Source of the DNA: Chitinophaga niabensis
Lineage (GTDB): Bacteria; Bacteroidota; Bacteroidia; Chitinophagales; Chitinophagaceae
Direction of reading: 5' to 3'
Assembly: GCF_039545795.1 (NCBI RefSeq)
Contig: NZ_CP154260.1
Location: forward strand, 2,981,001-3,045,000
Length of the DNA stretch: 64,000 bases
The notes under the pieces: generated by a model
Databases searched by the model: none
Seen by the model: the letters and a program-made list of their open reading frames with translations, nothing else
What the model was told of the DNA's origin: nothing
In this document: piece by piece, positions 18,274-33,200 of the stretch
Layout of the letters: every line of letters begins with the position of its first letter
Position numbering within the stretch: the first letter of the stretch is position 1
Position numbers and translations under genes: made by a program

Positions 18274-21200
18274 TCACTTCTATCGGTATGCTGGTAGATG
18301 GTGCGCCTGCCTGTGGCGAAGGATGCGGCTGGTCAGGGTTAGCCGGATCTGCAGGCAGTGTTGGCTGCGGTCCGTTCCCATTGTCTACCATCGCGGTATT
18401 CTCAATGCTGGTGATACCCGTCAGGCTGCTGGCCATAGCTACTGTTACAGTAAAGCTCACGGTTTCTGTTGCGCCTACGGCTACAGCAGGGATCGTCCAG
18501 GAAAGATCATTACCATTCCTTATGCCATTATTGTTGATGCTTTCGAATACGGTACCATTTGGCAGTACGTCTTTTACCTGGATATTGGTCACTGCTATAC
18601 TGCCCGTATTACGTACATGCATGGTGTAAGTGATCCTGCTGCCGGAGCGTACGGAACCATTGCTGCCAACCGCTGTGTAAGCTGCGCTCTTCCAGCTGAT
18701 GGTTACCGGGCCGCCGCCATCCACCGGTATTTGCGTGGAAGGTTTGGACGGATCAGGGTTCGGCATTGGATTACCAGGGTTTGCAGGATCTTCCGGGCGG
18801 GTAGGTTTCATACCGCCACCGCCATCAGTTTGTGCCGTGTTGGTGATATTAGTGATACCGGTAAGATCTGTAGCTACCTGCGCAACAAAACTTACGCTCT
18901 GTGTAGCTCCGATCTGAATTGCAGGAATGGTCCAGCTAAGGTTCCTGTTCGTTTGTACACCACCGTTAGCAATGCTTACGAAGTTGGTACCTGCCGGCAC
19001 AACGTCTGCCACTTTCACATTGGAGAGGGTAACATTACCATTGTTCCGCACATGGATCGTATAGGTGATCTGGTTGCCCGGGCGTACCGCACCATTGCTG
19101 CCGGTACCAGTATAACTCACCGTTTTCCAGCTGATGGAACCATCTCCGCCATTGTCTACCGGTATGCTGGTAGAAGGTGTATTCGGACCCGGATTCGGAT
19201 GCGGATTGCCCGGGTTGTTCGGATCTTCCGGAACTGTGTTCTCAGGTCCGGTACCCTTGCCGTCATCCACCTGTGCAGTATTGGTGATAGCAGATGCGCC
19301 TGTCAGATCATTGGCTACTTTTACCCTAAAGCTGCGGGTGACAGTAGTGCCCACCGCTACTTCAGGAATAGTCCAGGTGAGGCGGCGGCCTGCTGGGGTG
19401 ATATTTTCATCCGCATTTACAAAGTCTGTATAAAGCGGCACATTATCAGTTATCACTACCTGGTCCAGTTTTACATTACCGGTATTACGCACATGAATAG
19501 TGTAGGTAATTTGATCACCTGCTTTCACACTGCCACTTGCACCGGTGCCGGTATAACCTACACTCTTCCATTTTACAGAACCTTTGAAATCATTATCCGC
19601 AATGGTCACTGTTGCGCCGGTAGTTGTGGCCGGCGTAAAGCTGCCCAGTGTAGCCGTGCTTCCATTCACGATGGATACTGTTACCGTTCTGCTGCCATCT
19701 ACAAGGATATCATCGATCACTTTCACCGGTACACTTACCTCATTACTGCCTGCCGGTATGATCACAGTAGCTGAAAGCGTTTCGTAATCACTACCTGCCA
19801 ATGCGTTTCCGCTAACAGCCAGGTTCAGGGTAATGTCTTCAGCAGCCGTAATGTTCAGCGGCAGCCTGATGGTATATGCTCCGTTTACAGGCCCCGTTTC
19901 GTGTGCATTGGCAACTGATGCAGTAATACTCACTGTGCGGTTAGCTGCAGTGTTGTCATTATCCGCAATATTCACAGTTGCGGCAGCTGTTGCACCAGAT
20001 GTAAAGTTGATACCTGCGCCATTCACAGTGGCTGTGCCGTTTGTGATCGTTACTATTACTGTGCGGTTACCGTCTATGATACTGTTATTGATCACATCTA
20101 CCGGTATAGTCACCGCGTTTGAATTGGCAGGTATAGTTACCGTACCACTGAGTTGCACATAATCCATAGTGATTGCACCGGCATCTGCACCTGGTTTAGC
20201 TGTGCCACCTATGCTATAGGTTACTGTCACTGGCACAGCCGCAGTTACACCCTGTGGCAGGCTGATGGTGAACTCTCCGTCTCTGGCAGGTTCTGCAGCA
20301 TCCGGGATGCTGGCGGTGATGGCCAGCACCTGGTTAGCTGCTGTGGCATCATTATCCGTGATCAAAACAGTAGCCGTATTAGCAGTTCCGGCAGTGAAGG
20401 CGCCTGCTTCAGATGAAGAAGCATTCGGATCGATGGTGAGCAACACTGTTTCATCGTTTTCAATGATCCTGTCGTCTTTCACTTTCACTTCGACGATCAC
20501 ACTGCTATTGGCTGCAGGCAGGATAATGCCTATGCCCAGGGCCTCGTAATCTGTTGCCTGTACGGCAGTACCACTGGCGGCAAATACTACGTTGATGTTT
20601 TTGGCCGTAGTATATCGTATGCCAGGAGCCGCTTCAGGCAGCCTGATCTCAAAATGTCCATTATCGGCAGGTTCTACTGCATCATCCAGTCTTACCACTT
20701 CAAGTGTGCGGTTGGCTGGTGTATTATCATCATCTGCAATGTCCATCGCCGCAGTATGATCAACAGGATGCGCCGGGAAATAAACATCTGCATTCGTATT
20801 ATCCTTGCCGTTACCTCCCAGTATTTGCAGGCTGATAGTTTCAGTGGCCTCAATGATATAGTCATCTGTTACATTCACATCTATCTCTGCATCATTGGCG
20901 CCTGCCGGTATCACTGCTGTGCCAACAGTGTAATCAAGACCTGCAGTAGCAGAGCCGGAGAGATTATACATCACGGTGATGTCTCTTGCAGCAGCGATGC
21001 CAGGTGGCAGGCTGATCCTGAATTTACCGGTAGTGGCAGGCTCTGCGGCATGACTAACCCATGTTACAGAGATTGGATTATCCGCGGCGGCATTTACATC
21101 CACAATATTCACCGTGGCGCTGGTGCGTGCCGGATCAAGTGTAAATGGTATAGCCGAGGTAACGCCGGTAAGCATCATCACCACATCTTCAGGCCCTTCT

Positions 21201-24200
21201 ATGTTACCATCGTTATATGCTTCAACATCTACCAGTATTTCATTGGAACCGGCAGGAATAGTGAGCGTATTACTGCTGAGTACGGCGCCACCAGGTACCT
21301 GCAACAGCTGGTAATCTGTGATGGTGTTCCGTATCGCTGCACCGCTCATGTTAAAGGTTACGGTTACATCTTCAGCGCTGGTGTAACCCGCAGGTAATGC
21401 CAGGCGGAATCGTCCACGTGCAGCGCCTTCAATAGCATCAGATACTTTGGTGAGCAATACCACTCTTGCACCTGTGCCGGCATCATCGTCCATGATGGGC
21501 ACCGTAGCGCTGCCTGTTGCACCTGCGGTATAAGTGAACTGGCCATCGTTGCCGCCGCTGATATTCATGATCACCGTTTCTGTGGCTTCTATGATCTGGT
21601 CGTTCAGCACATTTACGGGAACGGTTACACTTTGCTGGTAGGCTGGAATAGTAACCGGTACGCTGATACTGCTGTAATCTGCACCTGTAAGTGCTGTGCT
21701 GGTATTACCGATCGTGAAGTTCACCGTTACCGGCCTTGCGGATGTAATGCCTGCAGGCAGGCTGATCTCAAACTCCCCGCTGGTAAAAGGTTCTGCACCA
21801 TCTTTCTTTTTAATGATGGTCAACTGCAGGTTGGCAGGAGTATTATCATTGTCTGCAATGGTCACCGTAGCCGGTGTACCTGCAGGTGTTAAATCATATC
21901 CTGTTGTACCTATGGTCACCGCTCCGCTGCTGATGGAGAGTATAACCGTGCGGTCACCGTCTATTATTGTATTGTTGATCACATTCACCGGGATGGTCAC
22001 ACTATTGGTATTGGCTGCAATCGTTGCAGTACCACTCATCTGCACGTAATCTTTATTCATCACCGTAAGGTCAGCACCAGGTTGCGCAGTGCCTCCTAAA
22101 GTATAAGTAACTGTAACAGGCGCTGCTATAGTAATACCCGCAGGAAGGCTGATGGTGAATTCACCATTCACCGGCCCTGTTTCGTGCGCATTGGCAATAG
22201 TGGCAGTAGCTTCCAGTTGCAGGTTTGCCGGAATGAGGTCATCGTCTGCAATGTTCACTGTGGCTGCGCTGCCGGATGGAGCGTAAACATCACCACCGGT
22301 TGCCGTTGAATTGGCCAGTGTAAGTATTACCGTTTCAGTACCTTCCAGCACTTTGTCGTCTTTCACGGTCACCGGTACAAATACACTGCTGCTTCCCGCA
22401 GGCAGAACAATGCCTGTGCCTGTTGATATGTAATCAATATCTGATGCAGCAGTACCGCTGGCGGCAAATACTACATTGATATTTTCTGCTACGGTATAAC
22501 GTGTGCCTGGCACAGCTTCCGGCAGCCTGATCTCGAACCGTCCATTGGTGGCTGGTTCCGCAGCATCAGTTACCTTCACTACTTCGAGGATGCGGTTAGC
22601 CGTTGTGTTATCGTTGTCTGTAATATTGATCGTTGCGGTGTGGTCTGTAGCATGTGCAGGGAACAACAGGTTGTTACCATTAATATCCTGCCCATTACCA
22701 CCCAGTACTTTCAGGATCACTGTTTCTGTGCTTTCCAGGATATAATCATCTGTCACTGTTACATCCACATCTACACCATTCGCACCAGCCGGTATGATCA
22801 CTGTGCCTGTTGTAAAGTCAGTACCCGCCAATGCAGTACCGCTGAGTGCATAAGACACTGTAATGGCTCCTGCAGACGTGATGCCTGTTGGCAGGGTTAT
22901 CCTGAACCGGCCATTGGTAGCTGGCTCTGCGGCGTCCGTTACTTTTGCAATGGAAAGCTGACCGCTGGCCGCTCCGTTCACATCCACAATATTCACCGTG
23001 GCAGCTGCCTGTGCGGGATCTATGGTGAAAGGCAATGAAGAAGTAATGCCATTCAGGGTAAGTACTACCTGCTCCTGCCCTTCTATCACACCATCATCAG
23101 GTGCATCCACATCGATCAGTACTTCATTGGCACCGGCGGGAATAGTAACAGAATTACCACTGATAACAGCGCCGCCAGGTACGTTAGTAAGTTGATAATC
23201 GCCACTGCGTGCCGCATTACCACTGAGTGCGAAAGTCAGGGTAATATCCTGCGATGAGGTAATACCAGGTTGCAATGCAATACGGTATTGGCCTTTAGCC
23301 CCTCCTTCCACGGCGTCAGATACTTTGGTGATCTGTACCGCACCTGTGGCCGGAGTAAGGTCGTTATCAATAATGTCAACAGTAGCCTGTGCGATGGCTG
23401 CAGTAAAGCTGATAGCAGTACTACCATCCGCTTCAAGGCCTGTGCCTCCGGTGATATTCATGATCACGGTTTCAGTGAGTTCAATCACCTGGTCGTTCAG
23501 CACATTCACAGGTACTGTTACACCCGGCTGGCCTGCTGGTATTATTACCGTGCCGGTGATGGCCTGGTAATCTGTACCTGCACCTGCCGTACCTGATGCA
23601 TCTATGTTATAGTTTACAAAGATATCTTTCAACGCAGTCAGTCCGTCAGGCAGTTTGATGGTGAAGGAGCCGGAGCTGGCTGGTTCTGCGCCATCCGCTG
23701 TTTTGAGGATGCTTAGTTGAAGTTTGTCTGCTGTATTGTCGTTATCTGCGATCGTTACAGTAGCAATATGTGCCGGAGCTGTGGCAGGCGTGAAAAGCCC
23801 CAGGCCGGACGTACCGCTCACAGTAGTCAGTACTACTGTACGGCTCCCATCGATGATGTTGTTATCGATCACATTCACCGGCACTGTCACGCTCTTATCA
23901 CCTGCTTTCAGGATAACCGTGCGTTGCATAGGTTGGAAATCCACACCTTCAGCTGCGGTACCACTTACGGTGTAAGTGATCTCCACATCTTCTGCTGCGG
24001 TGATATTCGGATCCGGGAAACTGAATGTAACAGCCCCGTTCACCGGCCCGGTTTCGGATGCATTGGCTACCGTAGCTGTAGCTGTCAGCACACGATAAGT
24101 GATATCATTATCGTCATCTGCAATGTTCACCACCGCTTCATCCGGTGTACCAATGGGCACAGTTACACCACCCAGGTCAGCACTTTGTAATTTTAAAGAT

Positions 24201-27200
24201 GCGGTTTCTGACAACTCAATGATCTTGTCGTCAGTCACTTTCACCGTTACCTGTACTTCGCCGCTGCCCGCCGGGATCCTTACGGTATTACCGCTGATCA
24301 GGGCGCCGCCTGCATCTGTTAATGTATAATCCGTTCCGTTCACTGCTGTACCTGCAATACTGTAGGTAACATCAATGGCGGCCGTGGTAGTTTGGTTATT
24401 GGCCAGGCGGATGGTAAATGTACCATTCGTAGCAGGCTCTGCTGCATTTGCATTGGAAGCCACTACTTCCACTTTCGCGTTACCCAGGTCATCATCTGCA
24501 ATCGTTACAGTGGCTACAGCTTCTGTTGTGTTCACACCAATGCTGCCTACGGTAGCAGTTGTACCGCCGGTGATAGTGATCACCACATTACGGGACCCAT
24601 CTATAATATTGTTGTCTATCACATCAACAGGAACCGTTACGGAAGAAGCTCCCGCAGGTATCACAACGGTGCCTGTGAGGTTGGCATAGTGCGTACCGTT
24701 CACCGCCGTGCCAGTCATATTATAAGCCACCGTAACAGGCTCTGTTGCTGTTACGCCGTTTGGCAGACTGATGGTGAATAAACCGTCTGTTCCCGGTTCT
24801 GCTGCATTAGGTGTTGTAGCCGTAACAGACAAGCGGGCAATACCAGCATCATCATCCGCAATATTTACCTGCGCAGTACCTTCTCCTGCTTTCACACCTA
24901 TGGTACCAATGGTAGTAGTTGTACCATTAGTAAGGGTGAGTATCACAGTGCGTGTACCATCAATGATCAGATTATTGATCACATCCACCGGAACATCCAC
25001 GGAAGGAGCACCGGCAGGGATGATAGCCGTACTGCCTAACAACGTATAATCTGTACCGTTAGCTGCAGTGCCGGTGATCGTATATCCAACTGTTACAGGT
25101 TCCGTAGCGGTTACGCCCGCTGGCAGGCTGATGGTAAAGCTTCCGTCTGTGGAAGGTTCGCCCGCATTAGGTGTACCTGCTGTGATGGACAGTTCTGCCA
25201 AAGCGGCGTCATTATCTGCAATGGTAACTGTAGCATCGTCTGCAACAGCATCCACGCCAACATTTACCAGCTTGCCATTGATAGTGGCCTCACCACGGTT
25301 CAGGGTCACTATCACTGTTCTGTTACCATCAATAATTGTGTTATCTATAACAGTTACCGGGATCGTTGCATTTGAAGAAGATGCAGGAATGATCATGGAA
25401 CCGCTTATTGTGATATAGTCTTTATTTACTTCAGCTGCGCTTGCACCTGGTACGGCCGTGCCAGTGATCTGGTAGTATACGGTGAGCGGCTGTGTTGCAG
25501 TAATACCTCCCGGCAGGCTCAGGGTGAATTCACCTGGTGTGCCCGGCTCTGCTGCATTTGGTATGCTGGCCGTGATCTGCAGTTTAACATTGGCCGCATC
25601 ATCATCATGGATCGTCAGCGTTGCTTCATTACCTGGCGCCGGCGCCGTAAATGCACCTAGTGTGCTGCCAACAGGCAGATCAATGCCGGTAATGCTCATC
25701 ACAACACTTCTGTCCCCATCTATCAGCGAATTGTTGATTGGCCTGATCGTAACGGTAGCTGAAGGCTGGCCTGCAGGAATAGTTACAGAGAGCGGAATGG
25801 TTTGATAGTCTGTGCCATTTACCGCCTGGCTGCCTGTAAGCGCCAGGTTCACTGTGAGCGGTTCCGCTACAGTGATGCCATTAGGCAGGCTAATGGTAAA
25901 TGTTCCATTTACCGGCGTAACACCTTCCTGCGCATCAGGTTGGGTAGCCGTAATGATGAGTGTGCGGTTAGCCGCTGTGTTATCATCATCATGAATGGTG
26001 AGTGTAGTATTGGTTGGGTTCACCGTAAATGGCGTGCCATATGGGTTACCACCAAAAACGCTCACTGCACCTGCTGTGAGGATCACCGGACGGTCGCCGT
26101 CTATGATGTTGTTGTTAACAGGGATGATGTTAACATCCACAGCAGTCTGACCGGCCGGAATAGTTGCGGTCAGCAAACTGATGGTCTGGTAATCCGTTCC
26201 ATTCACTGCTTTACCGCTGAGTGTATAACTGATGGTCAGATCGCGGGATGCTTTCACGCCGTTGGGCAGGCTGAACGTAAATACGCCATTCACCGGTGTG
26301 ATATTTTCCTGTGCATCTGGTACCGTAGCCGCCAGTGTCAGCACAAAGTTAGCCGCTATATTGTCGTTATCGGCAATGTTGAAATTAGCGGTGTTCTCTG
26401 TAGCGTGTGCTGTAAATACTGCGCCGCTCACAGTGCTGATGCCGGTATTGCTGATTGTTACGGTAACGTTGCGCGTACCATCAATGATGTTATTATCAAT
26501 CACGTTCACCGGTACATCAATGTATCCTGCACCGGCAGGAATGATCACCTGTCCGCTGAGTTGTACATAATCCATATCGGTTGCGCCGGTATTTGTGCCA
26601 GGTTTGGCTGTACCAGCAATCGTATAATTGATGGTAACTGCTTCATTGGTCAGTACCAGGTCCGCACCGCCAGCTGTACCCGGCAGCTTGAAGCGGAAGT
26701 TTCCGTTCACAGGACCAGTTTCATCACCGTCCGCACTTGTTTTTAATACGCTCACCACACGGTTCTCCGGTTTATTGTCATCGTCAGAAATGGTCATATC
26801 TGCGGATGCTGTAGCCGATGGTGTGAATGGCCCTACCGGAGAAGTACCGCCGGTGATGCGCAGCACTATATTCTCGTTTAACTCTATGTTATAATCGTCC
26901 AATACGGTAACAGGTACATCCACATAAGCCTGGCCTGCTGCAATAGTGGCCGTGCCGGTATTGGTTCCCTGAATGTAATCGGCCAGTGTGAAATCAGCGC
27001 CATAGGTAGCTGTACCGGCATCCAGTACATAGTTGACCGTAATAGCTCCTGCCACCGTCATACCGGTGGGGAGACTAATGCGGAACACGCCGTTATTAGC
27101 GCCACCGCCTGGTTCTGTAGCCTGACGTTGTACAGCTGCGCTCAATTCCTTGACACCACCGTCTTCGTCTATGATATCCAGAGACACATCTGCCGTGCTG

Positions 27201-30200
27201 GCAACAAATGGCAGTGTACCTGCCGTTGCGTTCTGCAGGCGGATCACCACATTCTCTGTTGGTTCAATAATGTTATCATTCAGCACCGGTAAGGTGATAT
27301 CTGCATAATTGTTGCCCTGGGTGATCACCACTGTACCGCTCAGGTTGGTGTAGTCTACACCTGCGGTAGCAGTACTACCCGGTTGTACGGTATAGGTTAC
27401 CGTAATATCCTTGCCGGCTTTTAATGTACCTGCCAGGTGTACGCGGTAAGTACCTGCAGCGGTTGGTTCTGCACCGTTGGTAAGGACGGTTGCAGCTACC
27501 GTCATGTCATAACCCGGATCATCCTGGATGAACACGGTGCGTTCAGCAGTACCTTGTACAGGTATTGCCTGGCTGCCGGACGACAACACGGCTGTTGCTC
27601 CGTTCAGGCGGATGTTTACGGATTCTTCCCCTTCTATCAGATCGTCAGTTAACGCCCTGATGGGGAGATCCACTGATGGCTGTCCTGCAGGTATTTTTAC
27701 CGTGCCTGCTCCTGTTCCCGGGTCATAAGTGCCGGTGAGCGCACCGAAATCGATCACATAGTCTGATGTAACCGCGGTGCCGGTGGGTAATACGTTGAAG
27801 CTAACAGTCAGATCATTACCGGCCACCGCTGAATTGGTCAGTGCAAAACGGATGTAACCATTTGCCGCTCCTTCAAAGGCATCATTCACTCCGGTTGTGC
27901 TGATGCTGGCAGTTATTTCATTATCTGTGATATTCACTGTTGCGGTTTCTCCTGGTGACGGGGCAGCAGTGAAGGACACTACTGTAGCACCATAGGTAGC
28001 TGTGGCAGGTGTAGCCGGCAATGTGAGAATTACGGTTTCGGTACCTTCCAGTATAAAGTCGTCTTGCACGGTCACTGTCACTTGTTTGCTGCCTTCATTT
28101 GCCGGCAGCGTAACCGTAGTGCCGATATTACTATAGTCGCTGCCTTCAGTTGCTGTACCCGTGATGCCGAATGTAATATTCAGCGGTATGGAAGAAGTAT
28201 AACGTAAACCAGCTGCGTATTCAGGCAAGCGTATTTCAAACAGGCCGTTAGCGCCAGGTTCTGTGCCATCGTTCAGTTTCACTACTTCCAATACATGTGC
28301 TGCTGCATTTAAAATATCATCATCAAGAATATCTATTGTACTCACATTAGCAGCAGGATCTGCGGGGAATGAAACCGTTTGTCCCGGGGTTGCAGCATCG
28401 TCTGCATTTCCGCCCAAAACGGTGATCACAATATTCTCCAGCCCTTCGATGATATGATCGTCCAGCATACTTACCGTTACCGGGGCAGATGCCTGCCCTC
28501 CAGGAATAACAACCGGCAGGATCGTCTGATAATCCACACCCTGTGCGCCAGTGCCAGTGATGGCAATAGACACGGATATCGGGTTTGGATATGCAAAGCC
28601 GGTTTTGGTACCCACCGTGAGATTTACGGTACCGCCCGCTTCACCGGCGCTTGCAGTAGCCGGACTGATCACCAGTTCATTAGCCACACTACCATTTACA
28701 TCCAGGATATTCACGGTAGCGCTGGCAGGGTTCAATGTGAATGGATCGCCATTTCCATTCACAGCGTTTGACAGGGTGAGTATAACTGTTTGAGTAGGTT
28801 CTATCAGCAAATCTCCGAATGCATTTACTTCCACGATTATGGAGTTCTGGCCTGCAGGGATCGTCAGCGTGTTAGTGCCTGTGTTGATGTGCGCAGCCGG
28901 TACCAGATCATACCCGTTTGGATCGTTGTAGGTGGCAGTACCTGAAAGCGCATAAGTTACTGTGATTGGTGTAGAGCTGGTAATGCCGGGAGGAAGTGCA
29001 ATTTCAAACCTTCCTTTTGCACCGGCTTCTACTGCATCGGACACACGGGTGAGCAACAGCACATCCGAGTTCGCATTGTAGTCTTCATCTGTAATATTTA
29101 CAGTGGCAGTAGCAGTACCCGGAGTGTAGGCATGTATCCCATCGTCTCCGGCGGTTACATCCACTTTAACTGTACGCGTGCCATCAATAACAAAGTTGTT
29201 GATCACATTCACATTCACCCTAACCCCGTTGTCGCCTGCTTTTATCACCGCTGTACCTGTCAGTGCGGCAAAATCTATTCCCGGTACTGCACTGGAATTA
29301 GGATCATCAAATGAATAAGTCACATTAATATCGCGGGAAGCGGTTACGTTCAGCGGAAGGCTGATCGTAAAGTAACCGTTTGTAGCAGGTTCTGCTGCAT
29401 GTTGTGTTGCATCAATGTTCAGTACCAGGTTAGCGGGTACAGCATCATCATCACCAATGTTAACTGTAGCCGGAACAGATGAAGCGGTTAGCGTCAATCC
29501 TGTGGCTGTAACATTGGTCATCGTGAGGATGGCCGTTTCGCTGCCTTCTATGATCAGATCATGCAACACGCGCAGAGTTACAGGTACGCTGGTCTGACCT
29601 GCAGGGATGGTTATAGTATTGCCAGTGATAATGGCATTGGTTGCATCGCGCAGTTCATAATCCACACCACGTACACCGGTACCACTTTCGCCAAACGTTA
29701 CAGTAATATCGTTCGCCGCAGTAAAGGTGGCTGGCAGGCTGATAACAAAAGTGCCATCGTCCCCAACCGGAGGTTCTGTAGAAGTATTATCAGTAGCGGT
29801 GATCGTCACCAGTGTTTTGGCGGGATCTGTGCGCTCATCATCAAAAATGCTCAGGGTGGTGGTACGCATCGCTGCGTCCAGCGGATGAGCCGGATACAAG
29901 CCGCCATTGCCATCACCCAGGTCCAGAACAATCGTTTCATCTGTTTCGATGATATTATCATCTGTTACAGGGATTGTAACGATCACTTCGCTTTGGCCGG
30001 ACAGGATAGTAGCTGTGCCAGTAGCAGGATACGTATAGTCCGTACCGTTTGCCGCCGTACTGCTTACATTAATTGCATAATTAAATGTGATATCCTCAGA
30101 AGAGCGCACACCCGCAGGCAGGCTTACTTTGTACTGGGCGTTTTGCGGCACCGTATTACCCGGTGCTTTCTCATAACCATCCTGTACTTTGGTGATACTG

Positions 30201-33200
30201 AGGTAGCGGGCAGAAGGAGGATTATTGTCTTCAATCACCACCGTAGCCGTGGCCGCAGTTGGGCTGTTGGTAAAGGTAAAGCTCGTAGAACCGGCGGAAA
30301 CCTGGTTGAGGACCACGGTTTCATTTGCTTCCAGCAGATCGTCCGTTTGAACGGTCACTTCCAGCGTAGCGCTGTTCTGACCGGCAGGGATGATGAGCGT
30401 GCCGGTGCCTGTACCTGCATTATAATTGAGCAGCGTATAGTCCGTTGCATAAACGGCCGTTCCTGCACCCAGGTTATAAGTGACAGTGATATCTTCCGAA
30501 CTGGAATATCCTGATGGCAGGCTGAAGGTGAACTGGCCATGTACCGGCCCGTCTTCTTTGGCTGGTGTAATAGTGGCTGTTACGCCTACTACCGTATTGG
30601 CAGGAATATTATCGTTGTCGTTGATATTTGCTGTTGCTTCAAATTCAGTTGTATGTAAACCGTAAGGAGATGAGCCACTGGCACTGGTAAGTGTGAGCTT
30701 AACTGTTTCAGTCAGCTCTATTACCTGGTCATTCACTACGGGCACATCTACATCCACACCGTTGCTGCCGGCAGGTATTACCGCAACACCTGTAAGCGCA
30801 ACAGCATCCAGGCCGGCAATCGTATAATCATTTATGTTAGCGGCGGTTCCGCTGATGAGGTATTGAACGGTAACATCTTCGGTAGCAGCCAAAGTACCCG
30901 GCAGTTTGATCCTGAACTTACCATCTGTGGCGCCTTCGGTGCCATCTGTAGTTTTCAGTACGCTTATTACGCCGGTAGCTGATGTTAGCCCTCCAAAAGT
31001 AGAGAAGCTCTGGATATTGCTGAACTCAACATATTTCACACCATTCTCTTCACCATTTCCGGTAGGTGTTATTTCTGTCATATTATTCAGGCCGGTTTCC
31101 GTCAGGTCAGTGATCACATTCGCTACTGTACCGGAATGTTTAAACCATTTCCAGTTTTGTGGAGTTGTAACACCACGGTCGTTAGCCAGGTAATTTTCTG
31201 CCGCCGTTCTTTCCGCATCATTCCATAAGAAACGGACTTTCACCCCACCATTCACTGTGAGCGGTGTACCGGTGTAAGTGATCTGCAGCATGCGGCGCAT
31301 CAATTGTGTTCCATAATCTGTACCACTGGCTTTGCCCAGTTCTGTGGCCATATCCCTGTTTACGGAAATGTAAGCTGAGAACTGAGCAGGGTTGATCGTA
31401 TTACCATTTGGATCTATTGCGGCGATGTATTTATCAGGGTCCGCAGGGTCTTTGAAGTACAACATGCCATTGGCATCCAGGCATACACTGGCTGTTGTGG
31501 CATCTGCAGCGTCTGGCACCAGGAAGGCTGCGGGAGCTGCCACATTACGCGTTACCAGTGTAAATACAGCACCATTGGTGAGGCTTCCCACGTTATCGAA
31601 TTTCACTTTATCAACATCCAGTTCGCTGGCAGGGATCAGTGTATAATCCGCAGGCGCCAGGGATGCGAAATTGCCGCTGCCGGTCTTATCTATCAGCAGC
31701 GCATAATGTTCCGGCAAAGTACCGGTACGGGTAATACCGGTAAGATCAAATTCAAGATCTACCGGTGCTGTAGAATTATCAAAGTTTGAAAACTGTACTT
31801 TCCATTCACGGGTCAGCCTTTCTTTGATACAACCTGGCAGGTCTGCACTATTTGCAGTTACTGCACCGGCGTTGCTGCCCCAGGTCAGATAACTTTTATC
31901 TGTTGTGAAGCTGGCGCTGTTGGAAATATTATCAAGCGCAATATTGCCCAGGCCTATTGTTAGGATGGCACCGGCATTTATACTGCGGCTTTGTTTCTGA
32001 TTCAATGCTGTTGCATCATCGCGTCCGATACCGGCTATATTCACATTATAAGTGCCATTAATTGCGGCTTCCCATGTTTTGGTAGTGCCGTCTGTAGCCA
32101 GGTAGTCCTGCGGTGTAGTTTGGTTAAGTGTAATACCATATTTAATACCCAGGTAAGATTCGATCTGCCTTGCCTGTGTGGAGTTGAGCACTGATTTGTA
32201 TACGATCACCTCAGGGATCTTACCATTGAAAACGCGGCCATCAAATGAGGCGGCCCCTGAAGTGCGTCCTCCCACCTCAAAGAATGAGCCGGCAGAAGTA
32301 CCGCAGCCTGGTCCTGAAGCAACTTCAGTTCTGCCATCAATCGTCATCGAACCACCCAGCCCAGTACCAATAGTTGTATAAACGCCACGAACTACCCTTG
32401 GTATTGTGTTACCCGATGTACTTGTTGCTCCGAAGCAACCGCTTCCGTCAAGTGTATAAGCTGCCCCTACTGCGTTCAGGCCAATACCACCGGATCCAGA
32501 TCCACCATCAACTGTCCAGTTTGCTAACCCGGAAAATACACCCGCCATGTTAGTGGGGCCTGCCAGTGGTCCTTCCACTACGCTGGTTGAAAAAATCGAC
32601 AATTGTGTAGCATCCCAGTCCGTAGTAGAATTTCCCTTTAATGACTTACTAACAGCACCCGTAAAATCTACAGCGGGGTTAAAGTTAAGACCAACCGGCA
32701 CTTTGATGATATCCGCTGATGCCGCAACAGGATCAGTATGGGTCGTAGCTGCTGCTCGTAGCTCAGTGGTAACAATGCCGCTACCGCTCTGATCGGCCCA
32801 CTGCTCAACTTGGTCGCTGCCGTTCACCGTCAGGCCTGCGTTCGCCTTCACCCATAGGGAACTTCCTATAACTCCGCCAGGCGCTGTTATAAACGCGGCA
32901 AAAGTGAAATACTGTCCATTTGTAAGATTAGCCGAAGCAGCATAATGGTCCGTTCCATTCAGGGCTAATTCAGACAATTCATAAAACTGATCAGCCGCAT
33001 CGAATACAGCATCATTACTTACCACAAGATAAGGCGTAGTGCCATTAACCGGCAATACGCTTTTAGGAACAGCTATCTGTACATCGCCTGCCGCACCAGT
33101 ACGCTGTGTTTTCCACACACGCGACATGCGGTAATTCACATTGGAACTACCGGTGATAGCTGTATTAAATGTTGTGCTGCCATTATCATCCCCCCATACG

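Noticed and set aside
18140..19774. Plus-strand ORF of 544 codons opposite the giant gene, and many other plus-strand ORFs of 60-320 codons between 18140 and 42371
   Set aside because: All lie antisense to the giant gene, show no domain, signal or start-site features, and follow the repeat structure and biased codon use of the coding strand.
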